64,000 nucleotides of DNA, from the IMG/VR virus record IMGVR_UViG_3300027541_000009, positions 186,001-250,000 of that record. The stretch is one strand, 5' to 3'. This document shows, piece by piece, positions 53,334-59,807 of this stretch; the stretch's first letter is position 1; each line of letters begins with the position of its first letter. The notes beneath the pieces are model-generated. The model had not been told where the DNA came from. It ran no database searches and saw nothing but the letters and a program-made list of their open reading frames with translations. The DNA comes from a virus. The position numbers and the translations under genes are program-made.

Positions 53334-53507
53334 ATGTCAGTTGCATATCAGCAGGCACAGAAGCAGCGTTATAGGATTACTCTGGATCTATCAGTGTTCG
53401 GTGACTTCGACCCACACCAGATTGATTGGGAGAAGTTATTCAAGTTGGAACCTGCAGAGAAGTGTGATGCTTATGTTGAGGACCTAAGTACACCTGACCG
53501 ATGGTAA
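53334..53507 (+). CDS. Small hypothetical protein (57 aa)
   Basis: ATG 53334 with CAGGAG at 53321-53326. MSVAYQQAQKQRYRITLDLS, then VFGDFDPHQIDWEKLFKLEP. The strand Y-R-I-T-L-D-L-S-V-F-x-D-F-D-P-H-Q-I-x-W-E-x-L is a type I recall from cyanophages. Function unknown. Confidence 0.62.
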   Translation: MSVAYQQAQKQRYRITLDLSVFGDFDPHQIDWEKLFKLEPAEKCDAYVEDLSTPDRW

Positions 53508-53541
53508 TTTGGTATCAATTTATACCATATAAGGCGTTTTT

Positions 53542-53590
53542 ATTTTGTTAACATAAAGCATAAATAATCGGGTCTTTATGTTAACAAAAT
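53542..53590. repeat. 17-bp perfect inverted repeat with late promoter in the loop
   Basis: ATTTTGTTAACATAAAG (53542-53558) and its exact complement CTTTATGTTAACAAAAT (53574-53590), 15-nt loop holding CATAAATA (53559-53566). A smaller repeat TGGTAT/ATACCA lies just upstream (53511-53528). The ATG of the next gene is inside the right arm. Confidence 0.8.
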
Positions 53591-53768
53591 GAGAACACTA
53601 AAATATAAACATTTGGGCGACATGAGGATTATACGAGTCGCCCAAATAACCACTGATATTCTACCTCAACTGCAAGAGGTTATGCAACAGTTAGAGGAGA
53701 ACGGTGAGGATAGTCGTGAGGTGATATTGCGCGTCTTAAGTGATATCGAAGACCGTCTGGGTAACTGA
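53589..53768 (+). CDS. Small helical protein (59 aa)
   Basis: ATG 53589, in the right arm of the inverted repeat (ATG 53622 is an alternative). MRTLKYKHLGDMRIIRVAQI, then LPQLQEVMQQLEENGEDSRE. Mostly helical, acidic. Initiation could be controlled by the hairpin. Confidence 0.55.
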   Translation: MRTLKYKHLGDMRIIRVAQITTDILPQLQEVMQQLEENGEDSREVILRVLSDIEDRLGN

Positions 53769-53769
53769 A

Positions 53770-53798
53770 ACTTGGATCCTCTAAAGTGTACCTATAGT
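53770..53798 (+). repeat. GATC element copy 14
   Basis: Consensus copy, 1 nt after the preceding stop. Last copy; the frame from its TTG meets TAA just before GTG 53823. Confidence 0.9.
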
Positions 53799-53822
53799 GT
53801 AAGGACAACCACAAACCACTAA

Positions 53823-54026
53823 GTGACTCAAATCGAACTGAACACCGCTATCGAGAATGCCTTCCAACTTTGTGCCGCTCAGAGTTGGGAACTGTTCGAC
53901 GCCTGGTATGAGCGTCTGCACAATGTTCAGGTGATTGATAACATTGAGCACATCACAGAAATCGAAGCAGAGCATAACGAAACGAACCTCAATCTGATGC
54001 TCGCTGGTGTTATGCCTTCTGCCTGA
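53823..54026 (+). CDS. Small acidic helical protein, GTG start (67 aa)
   Basis: GTG 53823 follows an in-frame TAA, so the protein cannot extend into the element. MTQIELNTAIENAFQLCAAQ, then DAWYERLHNVQVIDNIEHIT. Helical. Confidence 0.56.
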   Translation: MTQIELNTAIENAFQLCAAQSWELFDAWYERLHNVQVIDNIEHITEIEAEHNETNLNLMLAGVMPSA

Positions 54027-54060
54027 TTTCGTCTCTTAATTAACACTCACAACACACACA

Positions 54061-54318
54061 ATGACTGTTACTTTCCAAGCAAATCTGACCGATACTGAGT
54101 ATAACGGTTGGACGAATTATGAGACCTGGAATGTTGCTCTCTGGATTCAAAATGATGAGGGTTTCTATAGTCTTGCCCGTGAGGTAGGTAACTATGAAGA
54201 CTTCGTAGATGCTCTGGAAGCGTGTTCTTTCAATTCCCTAAAAACGCCTGACGGAGTATCATTCAAAGACCCCAAGATTAACATCCTTGAGATTAACTCT
54301 GACGTGTTCGATTTCTGA
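54061..54318 (+). CDS. GWTNYETWNVALW-family protein (85 aa)
   Basis: YNGWTNYETWNVALWIQNDE (14-33) is a striking block that recurs in phages and bacteria; I recall it as a domain of unknown function. Followed by an acidic helix (FYSLAREVGNYEDFVDALEA). No known activity. Confidence 0.66.
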   Translation: MTVTFQANLTDTEYNGWTNYETWNVALWIQNDEGFYSLAREVGNYEDFVDALEACSFNSLKTPDGVSFKDPKINILEINSDVFDF

Positions 54319-54404
54319 CCTTAAGTAACAACAAGGGGGGAATAAGATGCGCCCTATAAAGACACTTACTCAACACACACTGATTTACACTTTTCTTCTT
54401 CATT

Positions 54405-54575
54405 ATGTCCAAGCAAGTTCTTCTTTCTCTGCTGGCACAAGGTAACAACGGCAGCGAAATTCTGTCCATTCTGGATGCAATCGTTGCTGATAATGTTGCT
54501 GGTTTCGATTATATCGAGTCGCCGCAACTTGAGTCGGCACTGGGTATTCCTACTCTGGAAGAGATTGCCTTCTGA
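54405..54575 (+). CDS. Small cyanophage protein (56 aa)
   Basis: MSKQVLLSLLAQGNNGSEIL, SILDAIVADNVAGFDYIESP. Helical; a small type seen in cyanophages with an S-I-L-D-x-I core. Gap 54319-54404 holds a G-run and T-rich tract but no clear promoter. Confidence 0.6.
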   Translation: MSKQVLLSLLAQGNNGSEILSILDAIVADNVAGFDYIESPQLESALGIPTLEEIAF

Positions 54576-54624
54576 TTGTTAGTAACTGTATGCCCCTTGG
54601 TTGTTAGACAGAGCGTGAGCGATG

Positions 54625-54653
54625 TTGACACTGAGGGGCGTTTATGTTATGAT
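54625..54653 (+). promoter_or_regulatory. Sigma70-type promoter overlapping a terminator arm
   Basis: TTGACA 54625-54630, 17-nt spacer, TATGAT 54648-54653. GAGGGGC in the spacer can pair with GCCCCTT at 54593-54599, forming a terminator-like stem around a long loop. Transcription would enter the structured region 54660-54741. Confidence 0.65.
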
Positions 54654-54659
54654 TGGCAG

Positions 54660-54741
54660 TGATGCTTATCGGCAGTTAATTGCCGCCGATTTGTTATAGC
54701 GCCGCGCGGCGTTGTTATAAGCCCGCCGATGCCCCCCCCCC
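54660..54741 (+). ncRNA. Structured GC-rich leader or small RNA candidate
   Basis: Directly at the predicted start of the promoter. ATCGGC (54668-54673) can pair with GCCGAT at 54685-54690 or at 54725-54730, a switch-like choice. Between them: hairpin CGCC GCGC GGCG (54700-54711) framed by TTATA/TATAA. Ends with ten C (54732-54741). No reading frame covers it. A structured leader or small RNA is inferred. Confidence 0.45.
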
Positions 54742-54790
54742 TTATTAAAAAAAGCAAACTACCCTAACCTACAGAGGTGACAAATCGACC

Positions 54791-54798
54791 GATAAATA
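54791..54798 (+). promoter_or_regulatory. Late promoter GATAAATA
   Basis: GATAAATA 35 nt before GTG 54834; marks the switch into the late structural region. Confidence 0.5.
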
Positions 54799-54833
54799 TC
54801 AATCTCATAAAAATTTTCCGGAGGTATTTCTAA

Positions 54834-54950
54834 GTGTTTGGATGGATTCACAAGAACGGTAAGAGTCGCCCCAATAAAAATAAATCAAAAGGTGCAGCAA
54901 GAACTTGTGCTCAAAAGAATGCTGCGAGAAAGCGAAAGAAGAAAAAATGA
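54834..54950 (+). CDS. Very basic small protein, GTG start (38 aa)
   Basis: CGGAGG at 54820-54825 precedes GTG 54834. MFGWIHKNGKSRPNKNKSKG then CAQKNAARKRKKKK: about 15 Lys/Arg. Similar very basic peptide-coding genes lie near baseplate genes in cyanophages. Could bind nucleic acid. ATGA overlap with the next gene. Confidence 0.57.
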   Translation: MFGWIHKNGKSRPNKNKSKGAARTCAQKNAARKRKKKK

Positions 54951-55090
54951 GAAGGAGAACACCATATTGGAATTTTTGGAGAGTGATACTCGCAGGTTGG
55001 ATAATCAGATATCCAAAAACAATGGGTAGAATTGTATTAATCCCCCTGGGGGTTTTTGTTGTATTGATATATAATGCGTTAGTAAAATAA
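54947..55090 (+). CDS. Small membrane protein (47 aa)
   Basis: ATG 54947. MRRRTPYWNFWRVILAGWII then GRIVLIPLGVFVVLIYNALV, a transmembrane helix at the C-terminal half. Basic N-terminus inside. Size fits holin-like peptides, but nothing specific supports that. Confidence 0.57.
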   Translation: MRRRTPYWNFWRVILAGWIIRYPKTMGRIVLIPLGVFVVLIYNALVK

Positions 55091-55130
55091 GTTTTTACTA
55101 AAAAATTTTCCGGAAAAAGTTTAATAAAAA

Positions 55131-55322
55131 ATGGAAAAAATATACCACATATACGCAGGGGATAAGTGTTTATTCCACTCTATTAAAGAAGATGAGTTCT
55201 CGACCACTTGGAATACTCTGAAGAATATGGTGGAAATTATGAAAACTGATTACAATGCAGAGGATTTATCCTATGAGGAACTTATTGTAAATAAGGAAAT
55301 TATTTTGAACTCCTCTCATTGA
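55131..55322 (+). CDS. Small cyanophage protein (63 aa)
   Basis: MEKIYHIYAGDKCLFHSIKE, then EFSTTWNTLKNMVEIMKTDY. Y-H-I-Y-A-x-D-x-C-L-F is a small type next to baseplate genes in T4-like cyanophages. Function unknown. Confidence 0.62.
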   Translation: MEKIYHIYAGDKCLFHSIKEDEFSTTWNTLKNMVEIMKTDYNAEDLSYEELIVNKEIILNSSH

Positions 55323-55372
55323 CAAAAGCATATATAGACTGTTAAAATTGATGTTGAAGGTTATTTTAACTT

Positions 55373-56140
55373 ATGGCAAAAGGATTCACTGTTAAAACTG
55401 TAGCACCAAAGAAGTCCACTGAAGAATGGGACTACGATGCGATTAAAGAAAGGATGAAGGGTAAGAGTATTGTATTCTGTCTTCCTGGACGAGGATGCTC
55501 TTATATCTTTTTGAAAGCATTTGTACAACTTTGTTTTGATATTGTACAAAATGGAATGAGTATTCAAATTTCTCAAGATTATTCATCAATGGTTAACTTT
55601 GCACGATGCAAGTGTCTTGGAGCAAATGTTCTCCGTGGACCAAACCAAAAACCTTGGGATGGAAAACTTCAATATGATTATCAGCTCTGGATTGATAATG
55701 ATATTGTTTTTGATTCTAACAAGTTCTGGCAGCTTTGTGATTTAGCTCTTTCTGCTGAAGGAGAAGAGAAAGAAGTTGTTGCAGGTTGGTACGCAACAGA
55801 AGATGGTCACACAACTTCTGTCGCACACTGGTTAGAAGAAGATGATTTCCGTAAGAATGGTGGTGTAATGAACCACGAAACTGTGGAATCAATCAGCAAG
55901 CGTCGTAAGCCATTCACTGTAGATTACACAGGTTTTGGATGGGTTATGATTAAGAATGGAGTCTTTGAGAATCTTGAGTATCCTTGGTTTGCTCCGAAGA
56001 TGCAAGTCTTTGAGTCTGGTAATGTTCAAGATATGTGTGGCGAAGATGTTTCATTCTGTCTTGATGCCAAGGATGCGGGGTTTGATATCTGGTGCGATCC
56101 TCGCATTAGAGTTGGACATGAAAAAACTCGCATTATCTAA
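55373..56140 (+). CDS. Glycosyltransferase-like protein (255 aa)
   Basis: KSIVFCLPGRGCSYIFLKAF (31-50) is the N-terminal strand-loop of a GT-A fold; LWIDNDIVFD (105-114) holds the D-x-D metal/UDP-sugar site (D108, D110). GEDVSFCLDAKDAGFDIW (~223-240) is the acceptor-side E-D block. The whole length fits a small GT-A enzyme that could glycosylate a virion or host component. Conserved in cyanophages near the baseplate genes; donor and acceptor unknown. Confidence 0.7.
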   Translation: MAKGFTVKTVAPKKSTEEWDYDAIKERMKGKSIVFCLPGRGCSYIFLKAFVQLCFDIVQNGMSIQISQDYSSMVNFARCKCLGANVLRGPNQKPWDGKLQYDYQLWIDNDIVFDSNKFWQLCDLALSAEGEEKEVVAGWYATEDGHTTSVAHWLEEDDFRKNGGVMNHETVESISKRRKPFTVDYTGFGWVMIKNGVFENLEYPWFAPKMQVFESGNVQDMCGEDVSFCLDAKDAGFDIWCDPRIRVGHEKTRII

Positions 56141-56295
56141 TGAACTATCACGTACTTTATAAAGGACGTAAAATTTATATGAACCTCACTACAGATGAAT
56201 GTCTTGAGGTTCTTCAAGACTTATCTGAGCGTTTTTACTCGGGTGATGATATTGATCCTAATTTAATTGAACTGGAGGAAATTAACAATGGCTAA
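56140..56295 (+). CDS. Small cyanophage protein (51 aa)
   Basis: ATG 56140 (TAATG). MNYHVLYKGRKIYMNLTTDE, CLEVLQDLSERFYSGDDIDP. Known small type before baseplate genes. 8-nt overlap with the next gene. Confidence 0.62.
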   Translation: MNYHVLYKGRKIYMNLTTDECLEVLQDLSERFYSGDDIDPNLIELEEINNG

Positions 56296-56428
56296 AGGTG
56301 GAAGTAATAAAACCGTATTTGAACCAGGAGCACCTAAAAAGACTCGTCAAGGACGTTCTGCTCGAACACTTCTCAGTGCAACCTCTCGCAATGGACGTAA
56401 GAAAAGGTATCGTGGTCAAGGGAAGTAA
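56288..56428 (+). CDS. Small basic cyanophage protein (46 aa)
   Basis: MAKGGSNKTVFEPGAPKKTR, then QGRSARTLLSATSRNGRKKR. Very basic. I recall nearly the same peptide in several T4-like cyanophages at this position. Next ATG abuts its stop. Confidence 0.65.
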   Translation: MAKGGSNKTVFEPGAPKKTRQGRSARTLLSATSRNGRKKRYRGQGK

Positions 56429-56656
56429 ATGCTTCAATTAAATCCACAAATCCCAACCATTACCTTTTGGGGTAATGGTTGGGCTTTTTTTGTAATTGAC
56501 CGTTCTCAAGAACACGATCTTGAATGGGTAGTTTTTCTAGATAGTAATGGGGAATGTTGGACTTTTAAAAACTCTGATATTCGTATTCAGAAGAACTATA
56601 CTCTTCATAGAAATAATCCAATCGGATTTTCTTCATGTACTACTCAGATCCAATAG
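56429..56656 (+). CDS. MLQLNPxIP-family protein (75 aa)
   Basis: MLQLNPQIPTITFWGNGWAF, then HDLEWVVFLDSNGECWTFKN and SDIRIQKNYTLHR match a conserved cyanophage protein near gp25 that I recall (H-D-L-x-W-V...G-E-C-W-T-x-x-N-x-x-I-R). Codons ~9-21 form a strong terminator hairpin, which must be melted or read through for the gene to be expressed. Confidence 0.63.
   Translation: MLQLNPQIPTITFWGNGWAFFVIDRSQEHDLEWVVFLDSNGECWTFKNSDIRIQKNYTLHRNNPIGFSSCTTQIQ
56452..56491 (+). terminator. Strong terminator inside a coding sequence
   Basis: Stem CCCAACCATTACC/GGTAATGGTTGGG (56452-56464/56471-56483), 13 bp perfect, 6-nt loop, then C and T7 (56485-56491). It lies within the 5' end of the 75-aa gene. 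Confidence 0.78.
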
Positions 56657-57273
56657 ATGAATGGAACTCAATTCACAAGGAAGATCTGTGGGTATATAAT
56701 AAACTGTTTCTAGCACGCTCTCTGGGGCACCTATGTGGTCCTGTAGGCGCATCTGTACCATCTCCAGACTACTATATCGTCCGACCAAGTATTAATTTAC
56801 TCGGTATGGGACGATTTTCTCGTATAGAGTGGATTGATAATTCTACAGATCATCTTCACCCAGCAGAATTTTGGTGTGAGATATTTCAAGGAGAACATAT
56901 TAGTGTAGATTTCAGAGATAGAAAAGCATAATTGGTTGTCTTAGGTGATAGATATGATAATAAGTCATTGTATAAATGGAAGAAATGGACTAAAATTGAC
57001 AAAGATATTGAATTTCCTTTGATTCTAAACAACTTAAAAGGTAATTATGAGTGGATTAACTGTGAATTTATTGGCAATAAACTGATTGAAGTTCATTTTA
57101 GACGCAATCCAGACTTTCGTTATGGCAATTCAGTTGCAATTCCCGTTTGGAAAGGAGAAAAAATACAAAAAATAGAAGATTTTACCTTTGTTAAAGACGA
57201 AGACTATCTAAGAGAAGGGTTTTACATCGACACCCGGGATAGCAACCCCGTAAAAAGTTCTGATTTTAACTAA
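56635..57273 (+). pseudogene. Conserved virion-region protein split by an in-frame TAA (98 + 113 codons)
   Basis: Part 1 (56635-56931): MYYSDPIDEWNSIHKEDLWV...DYYIVRPSINLLGMGRFSRI. Part 2 (56932-57273): in the same frame right after TAA 56929-56931, beginning L-V-V-L-G-D-R-Y-D-N and including YEWINCEFIGNKLIEVHFRR. From memory, cyanophages encode these two parts as one ~200-aa protein. Explanations: nonsense mutation, readthrough of UAA, restart at TTG 56932, or a sequencing error. Confidence 0.6.
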
Positions 57274-57285
57274 TCAGGAGCAAAA

Positions 57286-57447
57286 ATGGACCAAAAAATG
57301 CTGAGGGAAATCGCAAACGACGATATGAATCCCAAAAAACACGATTTTTTCCACCAAAATGAAATTCATTCAAAAATTCGCAATGATGAAGACTATGATG
57401 ATTGGGAATATGGAACAGAACCTCTTTATGAATCAAAAAATCGGTAA
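57286..57447 (+). CDS. Small acidic/basic protein before gp25 (53 aa)
   Basis: CAGGAG at 57276-57281 precedes ATG 57286. MDQKMLREIANDDMNPKKHD, FFHQNEIHSKIRNDEDYDDW. Acidic tail. Unknown. Confidence 0.55.
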   Translation: MDQKMLREIANDDMNPKKHDFFHQNEIHSKIRNDEDYDDWEYGTEPLYESKNR

Positions 57448-57453
57448 TAAATA
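57446..57453 (+). promoter_or_regulatory. Late promoter AATAAATA for the baseplate genes
   Basis: AATAAATA overlapping the previous stop and 20 nt before ATG 57473. Confidence 0.65.
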
Positions 57454-57472
57454 AGATAGAATTATAACTAAA

Positions 57473-57874
57473 ATGCCTTTAGAAAGGGTAAGTAAAGGAT
57501 TTAAAGACATTAGTATGTCATTTCAGAGCAATCCTCTGACTAATGACTTGATTGCTATTAACAATGCAAATGCGATTGCTCGTTCCATTCGAAATATTGT
57601 CTTTACTTACCCTGGTGAAAAATTTTTTAATGAAGGTTTTGGTTCCAAAATTAATCGCTCTCTCTTTGAAAACCTAGATCAACTGACAGCTGAAAACATT
57701 AAGGATGAAATAGAGTATTCTATTTCAAACTATGAACCAAGAGTTTCTTTAAATCAAGTGGTCGTAATTCCAGATTATGATAACAATTCATTTGACGTAT
57801 TAATTTCTTATAGAATTGTCGGTATTGATGTTACACCTCAACAGTTACAGTTTGTTTTGCAACCTATTAGGTAA
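57473..57874 (+). CDS. 25: Baseplate wedge protein gp25 (133 aa)
   Basis: GPW/gp25 family: FKDISMSFQSNPLTNDLIAI, then IARSIRNIVFTYPGEKFFNE GFG (the R-N-I-V-x-T-x-x-G-E-x-F block) and NYEPRVSLNQVVVIPDYDNN. T4 gp25 is 132 aa and forms the core of the baseplate wedge with gp6 and gp53; it does not act as a lysozyme here. The adjacent gp6 gene starts at the base after its stop, as in cyanophages. Confidence 0.9.
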   Translation: MPLERVSKGFKDISMSFQSNPLTNDLIAINNANAIARSIRNIVFTYPGEKFFNEGFGSKINRSLFENLDQLTAENIKDEIEYSISNYEPRVSLNQVVVIPDYDNNSFDVLISYRIVGIDVTPQQLQFVLQPIR

Positions 57875-59806
57875 ATGCCATTAACAAATTTTTCAAATCT
57901 GGATTTTAACCAGATAAAAGCTTCTTTAAGAGACTATTTAAAAGCAAACTCAAATTTCACCGACTATGATTTTGAGGGATCTAATTTATCGTCTATACTT
58001 GATGTTTTAGCATATAACACATATATTACCTCATATAACGCAAACATGGTTGCGAATGAGGTTTTTATTGATAGTGCTACTCTTAGAGAGAATGTTGTTG
58101 CCCTCGCTAGGAATATTGGATATGTTCCTAGGTCAAGAAAAGCAGCAAGAGCTACGGTAAGCTTTTTTATTGATACCTCAAATATCACTCCTGTTCCAGC
58201 ATCAATAACTCTAAAAAAAGGAATTGTAGCAACATCATCAAGTTCTTTTGGAAATCAATCATTTGTTTTTTCAATATTAGATGATGTGACTGTACCAGTA
58301 ATTAATAAAGTAGCAACATTTAATGATTTAAAAATATATGAGGGTGTACTGCTAACAACATCTTTTACTTATTCTTCGAGAAATCCAAATCAAAGATTTA
58401 TATTACCCAATCCTGGCGTAGATACTTCTTTAATCTCAGTATCAGTAAAAGATGACCAGAATTCAACCTCTTTGGTCAATTATTCTTTACAAAATAGTGT
58501 CTTTGATGTAGATAAGGATTCTACTGTCTATTATATCCAAGAAATTGAAGACGAAAGATATGAATTGCTTTTTGGTGATGGTATTTTATATGGCAAAAAA
58601 CTTGAGAATGATAATTTTATAGAAGTTAATTATATTGTATCAAATGGTGATAGTGGAAATGGAGTAAATCAATTTGCTTTTTCCGGAAGATTAACATATA
58701 CCAGAAATTCTGTAGAGTATACAGTAAACTCAGGAATTTCTTTGTTGGCAACTGGGTTAATTTCTTCTGGTGGAGAAAACATAGAAACTGTAGAATCTAT
58801 TAAAAAATATTCAACAAGAATATATGCTTCCCAGAATAGAGCGTTGACTGCTAGTGATTATGAATCATTAATACCTTCAAAGATTTATCCAGAAACGGAA
58901 TCAATATCAGTTTTTGGTGGAGAAGAGTTGATTCCTCCCCAATATGGAAAAGTTTTCATAAGTATTAAACCAAGGACTGGAGATTTTATTCCCAATTTAA
59001 TAAAAGAAAATATTAAAAGAGATTTAAAGAAATACGCAGTGGCAGGAATTGTTCCTGAAATTTTAGATCTTAAGTATCTCTATATTGAGGTAGATTCTAA
59101 AATTTATTATAATACAAATTCCGCACAAGGATCTGATTATGTTTCGAGTATTGTTCAGTCAAATACCAATAAATATGCAGAATCAACCGAATTGAATAAG
59201 TATGGAGCAAGATTTAAATACAGTAAATTTCTTAAGATAATAGATGATAGTCATCCAGCAATAACATCAAACATCACTAAGATTCAAATGAGAAGGGATT
59301 TAAGAGTAGTCTTAAATTCTATAGCAGAATATCAGATTGGATTCGGCAATGCATTCCATATTAAGAGTATGAATGGATACAATGTGAAATCTACAGCATT
59401 TACTATTTCCGGAATACAAGGTTCTGTTTACTTATCGGACATCCCAGATACTAATGGAAATACTGGAAGCATGTTCCTTTTTACTGTACCAAGTGTTAAT
59501 TCCAATGATGCAACTATAGTAAGAAGAAATGTTGGTAGAATTGATTATGTCAAAGGAATAATTACACTCAATCCAATAAATGTTTTATCTACCGATAAAG
59601 TAAAAGATGGACAATCAATCATTGAAATTTCAACTATTCCAAAATCAAATGATGTTATCGGATTACAGGATTTATATTTGCAGCTAGATATTAATAACAG
59701 TATATTTGAAATGATTACTGATCAAATATCATCAGGACTTGATCCATCTGCATCAAATTACATAGTAACTTCAAGCTACAGTAACGGGAATTTAGTAAGA
59801 CAATAA
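57875..59806 (+). CDS. 6: Baseplate wedge protein gp6 (643 aa)
   Basis: MPLTNFSNLDFNQIKASLRD, then SNLSSILDVLAYNTYITSYN and ANEVFIDSATLRENVVALAR NIGYVP, the conserved N-terminal block of T4 gp6 and the baseplate J family. T4 gp6 (660 aa) dimerises to form the inner ring of the baseplate wedge. Residues ~320-420 (ALTASDYESLIPSKIYPE...) are the second conserved domain. Abuts gp25 without a gap. Confidence 0.9.
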   Translation: MPLTNFSNLDFNQIKASLRDYLKANSNFTDYDFEGSNLSSILDVLAYNTYITSYNANMVANEVFIDSATLRENVVALARNIGYVPRSRKAARATVSFFIDTSNITPVPASITLKKGIVATSSSSFGNQSFVFSILDDVTVPVINKVATFNDLKIYEGVLLTTSFTYSSRNPNQRFILPNPGVDTSLISVSVKDDQNSTSLVNYSLQNSVFDVDKDSTVYYIQEIEDERYELLFGDGILYGKKLENDNFIEVNYIVSNGDSGNGVNQFAFSGRLTYTRNSVEYTVNSGISLLATGLISSGGENIETVESIKKYSTRIYASQNRALTASDYESLIPSKIYPETESISVFGGEELIPPQYGKVFISIKPRTGDFIPNLIKENIKRDLKKYAVAGIVPEILDLKYLYIEVDSKIYYNTNSAQGSDYVSSIVQSNTNKYAESTELNKYGARFKYSKFLKIIDDSHPAITSNITKIQMRRDLRVVLNSIAEYQIGFGNAFHIKSMNGYNVKSTAFTISGIQGSVYLSDIPDTNGNTGSMFLFTVPSVNSNDATIVRRNVGRIDYVKGIITLNPINVLSTDKVKDGQSIIEISTIPKSNDVIGLQDLYLQLDINNSIFEMITDQISSGLDPSASNYIVTSSYSNGNLVRQ

Positions 59807-59807
59807 A

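Noticed and set aside
35651-53798. CRISPR array
   Set aside because: The 29-bp repeats are 0.2-3.4 kb apart with genes between them; no spacers and no cas genes.
54838-55029. 63-codon frame starting at TTG 54838
   Set aside because: Competes with the GTG 54834 basic peptide and ATG 54947 membrane protein, which have a ribosome-binding site and ATGA coupling.
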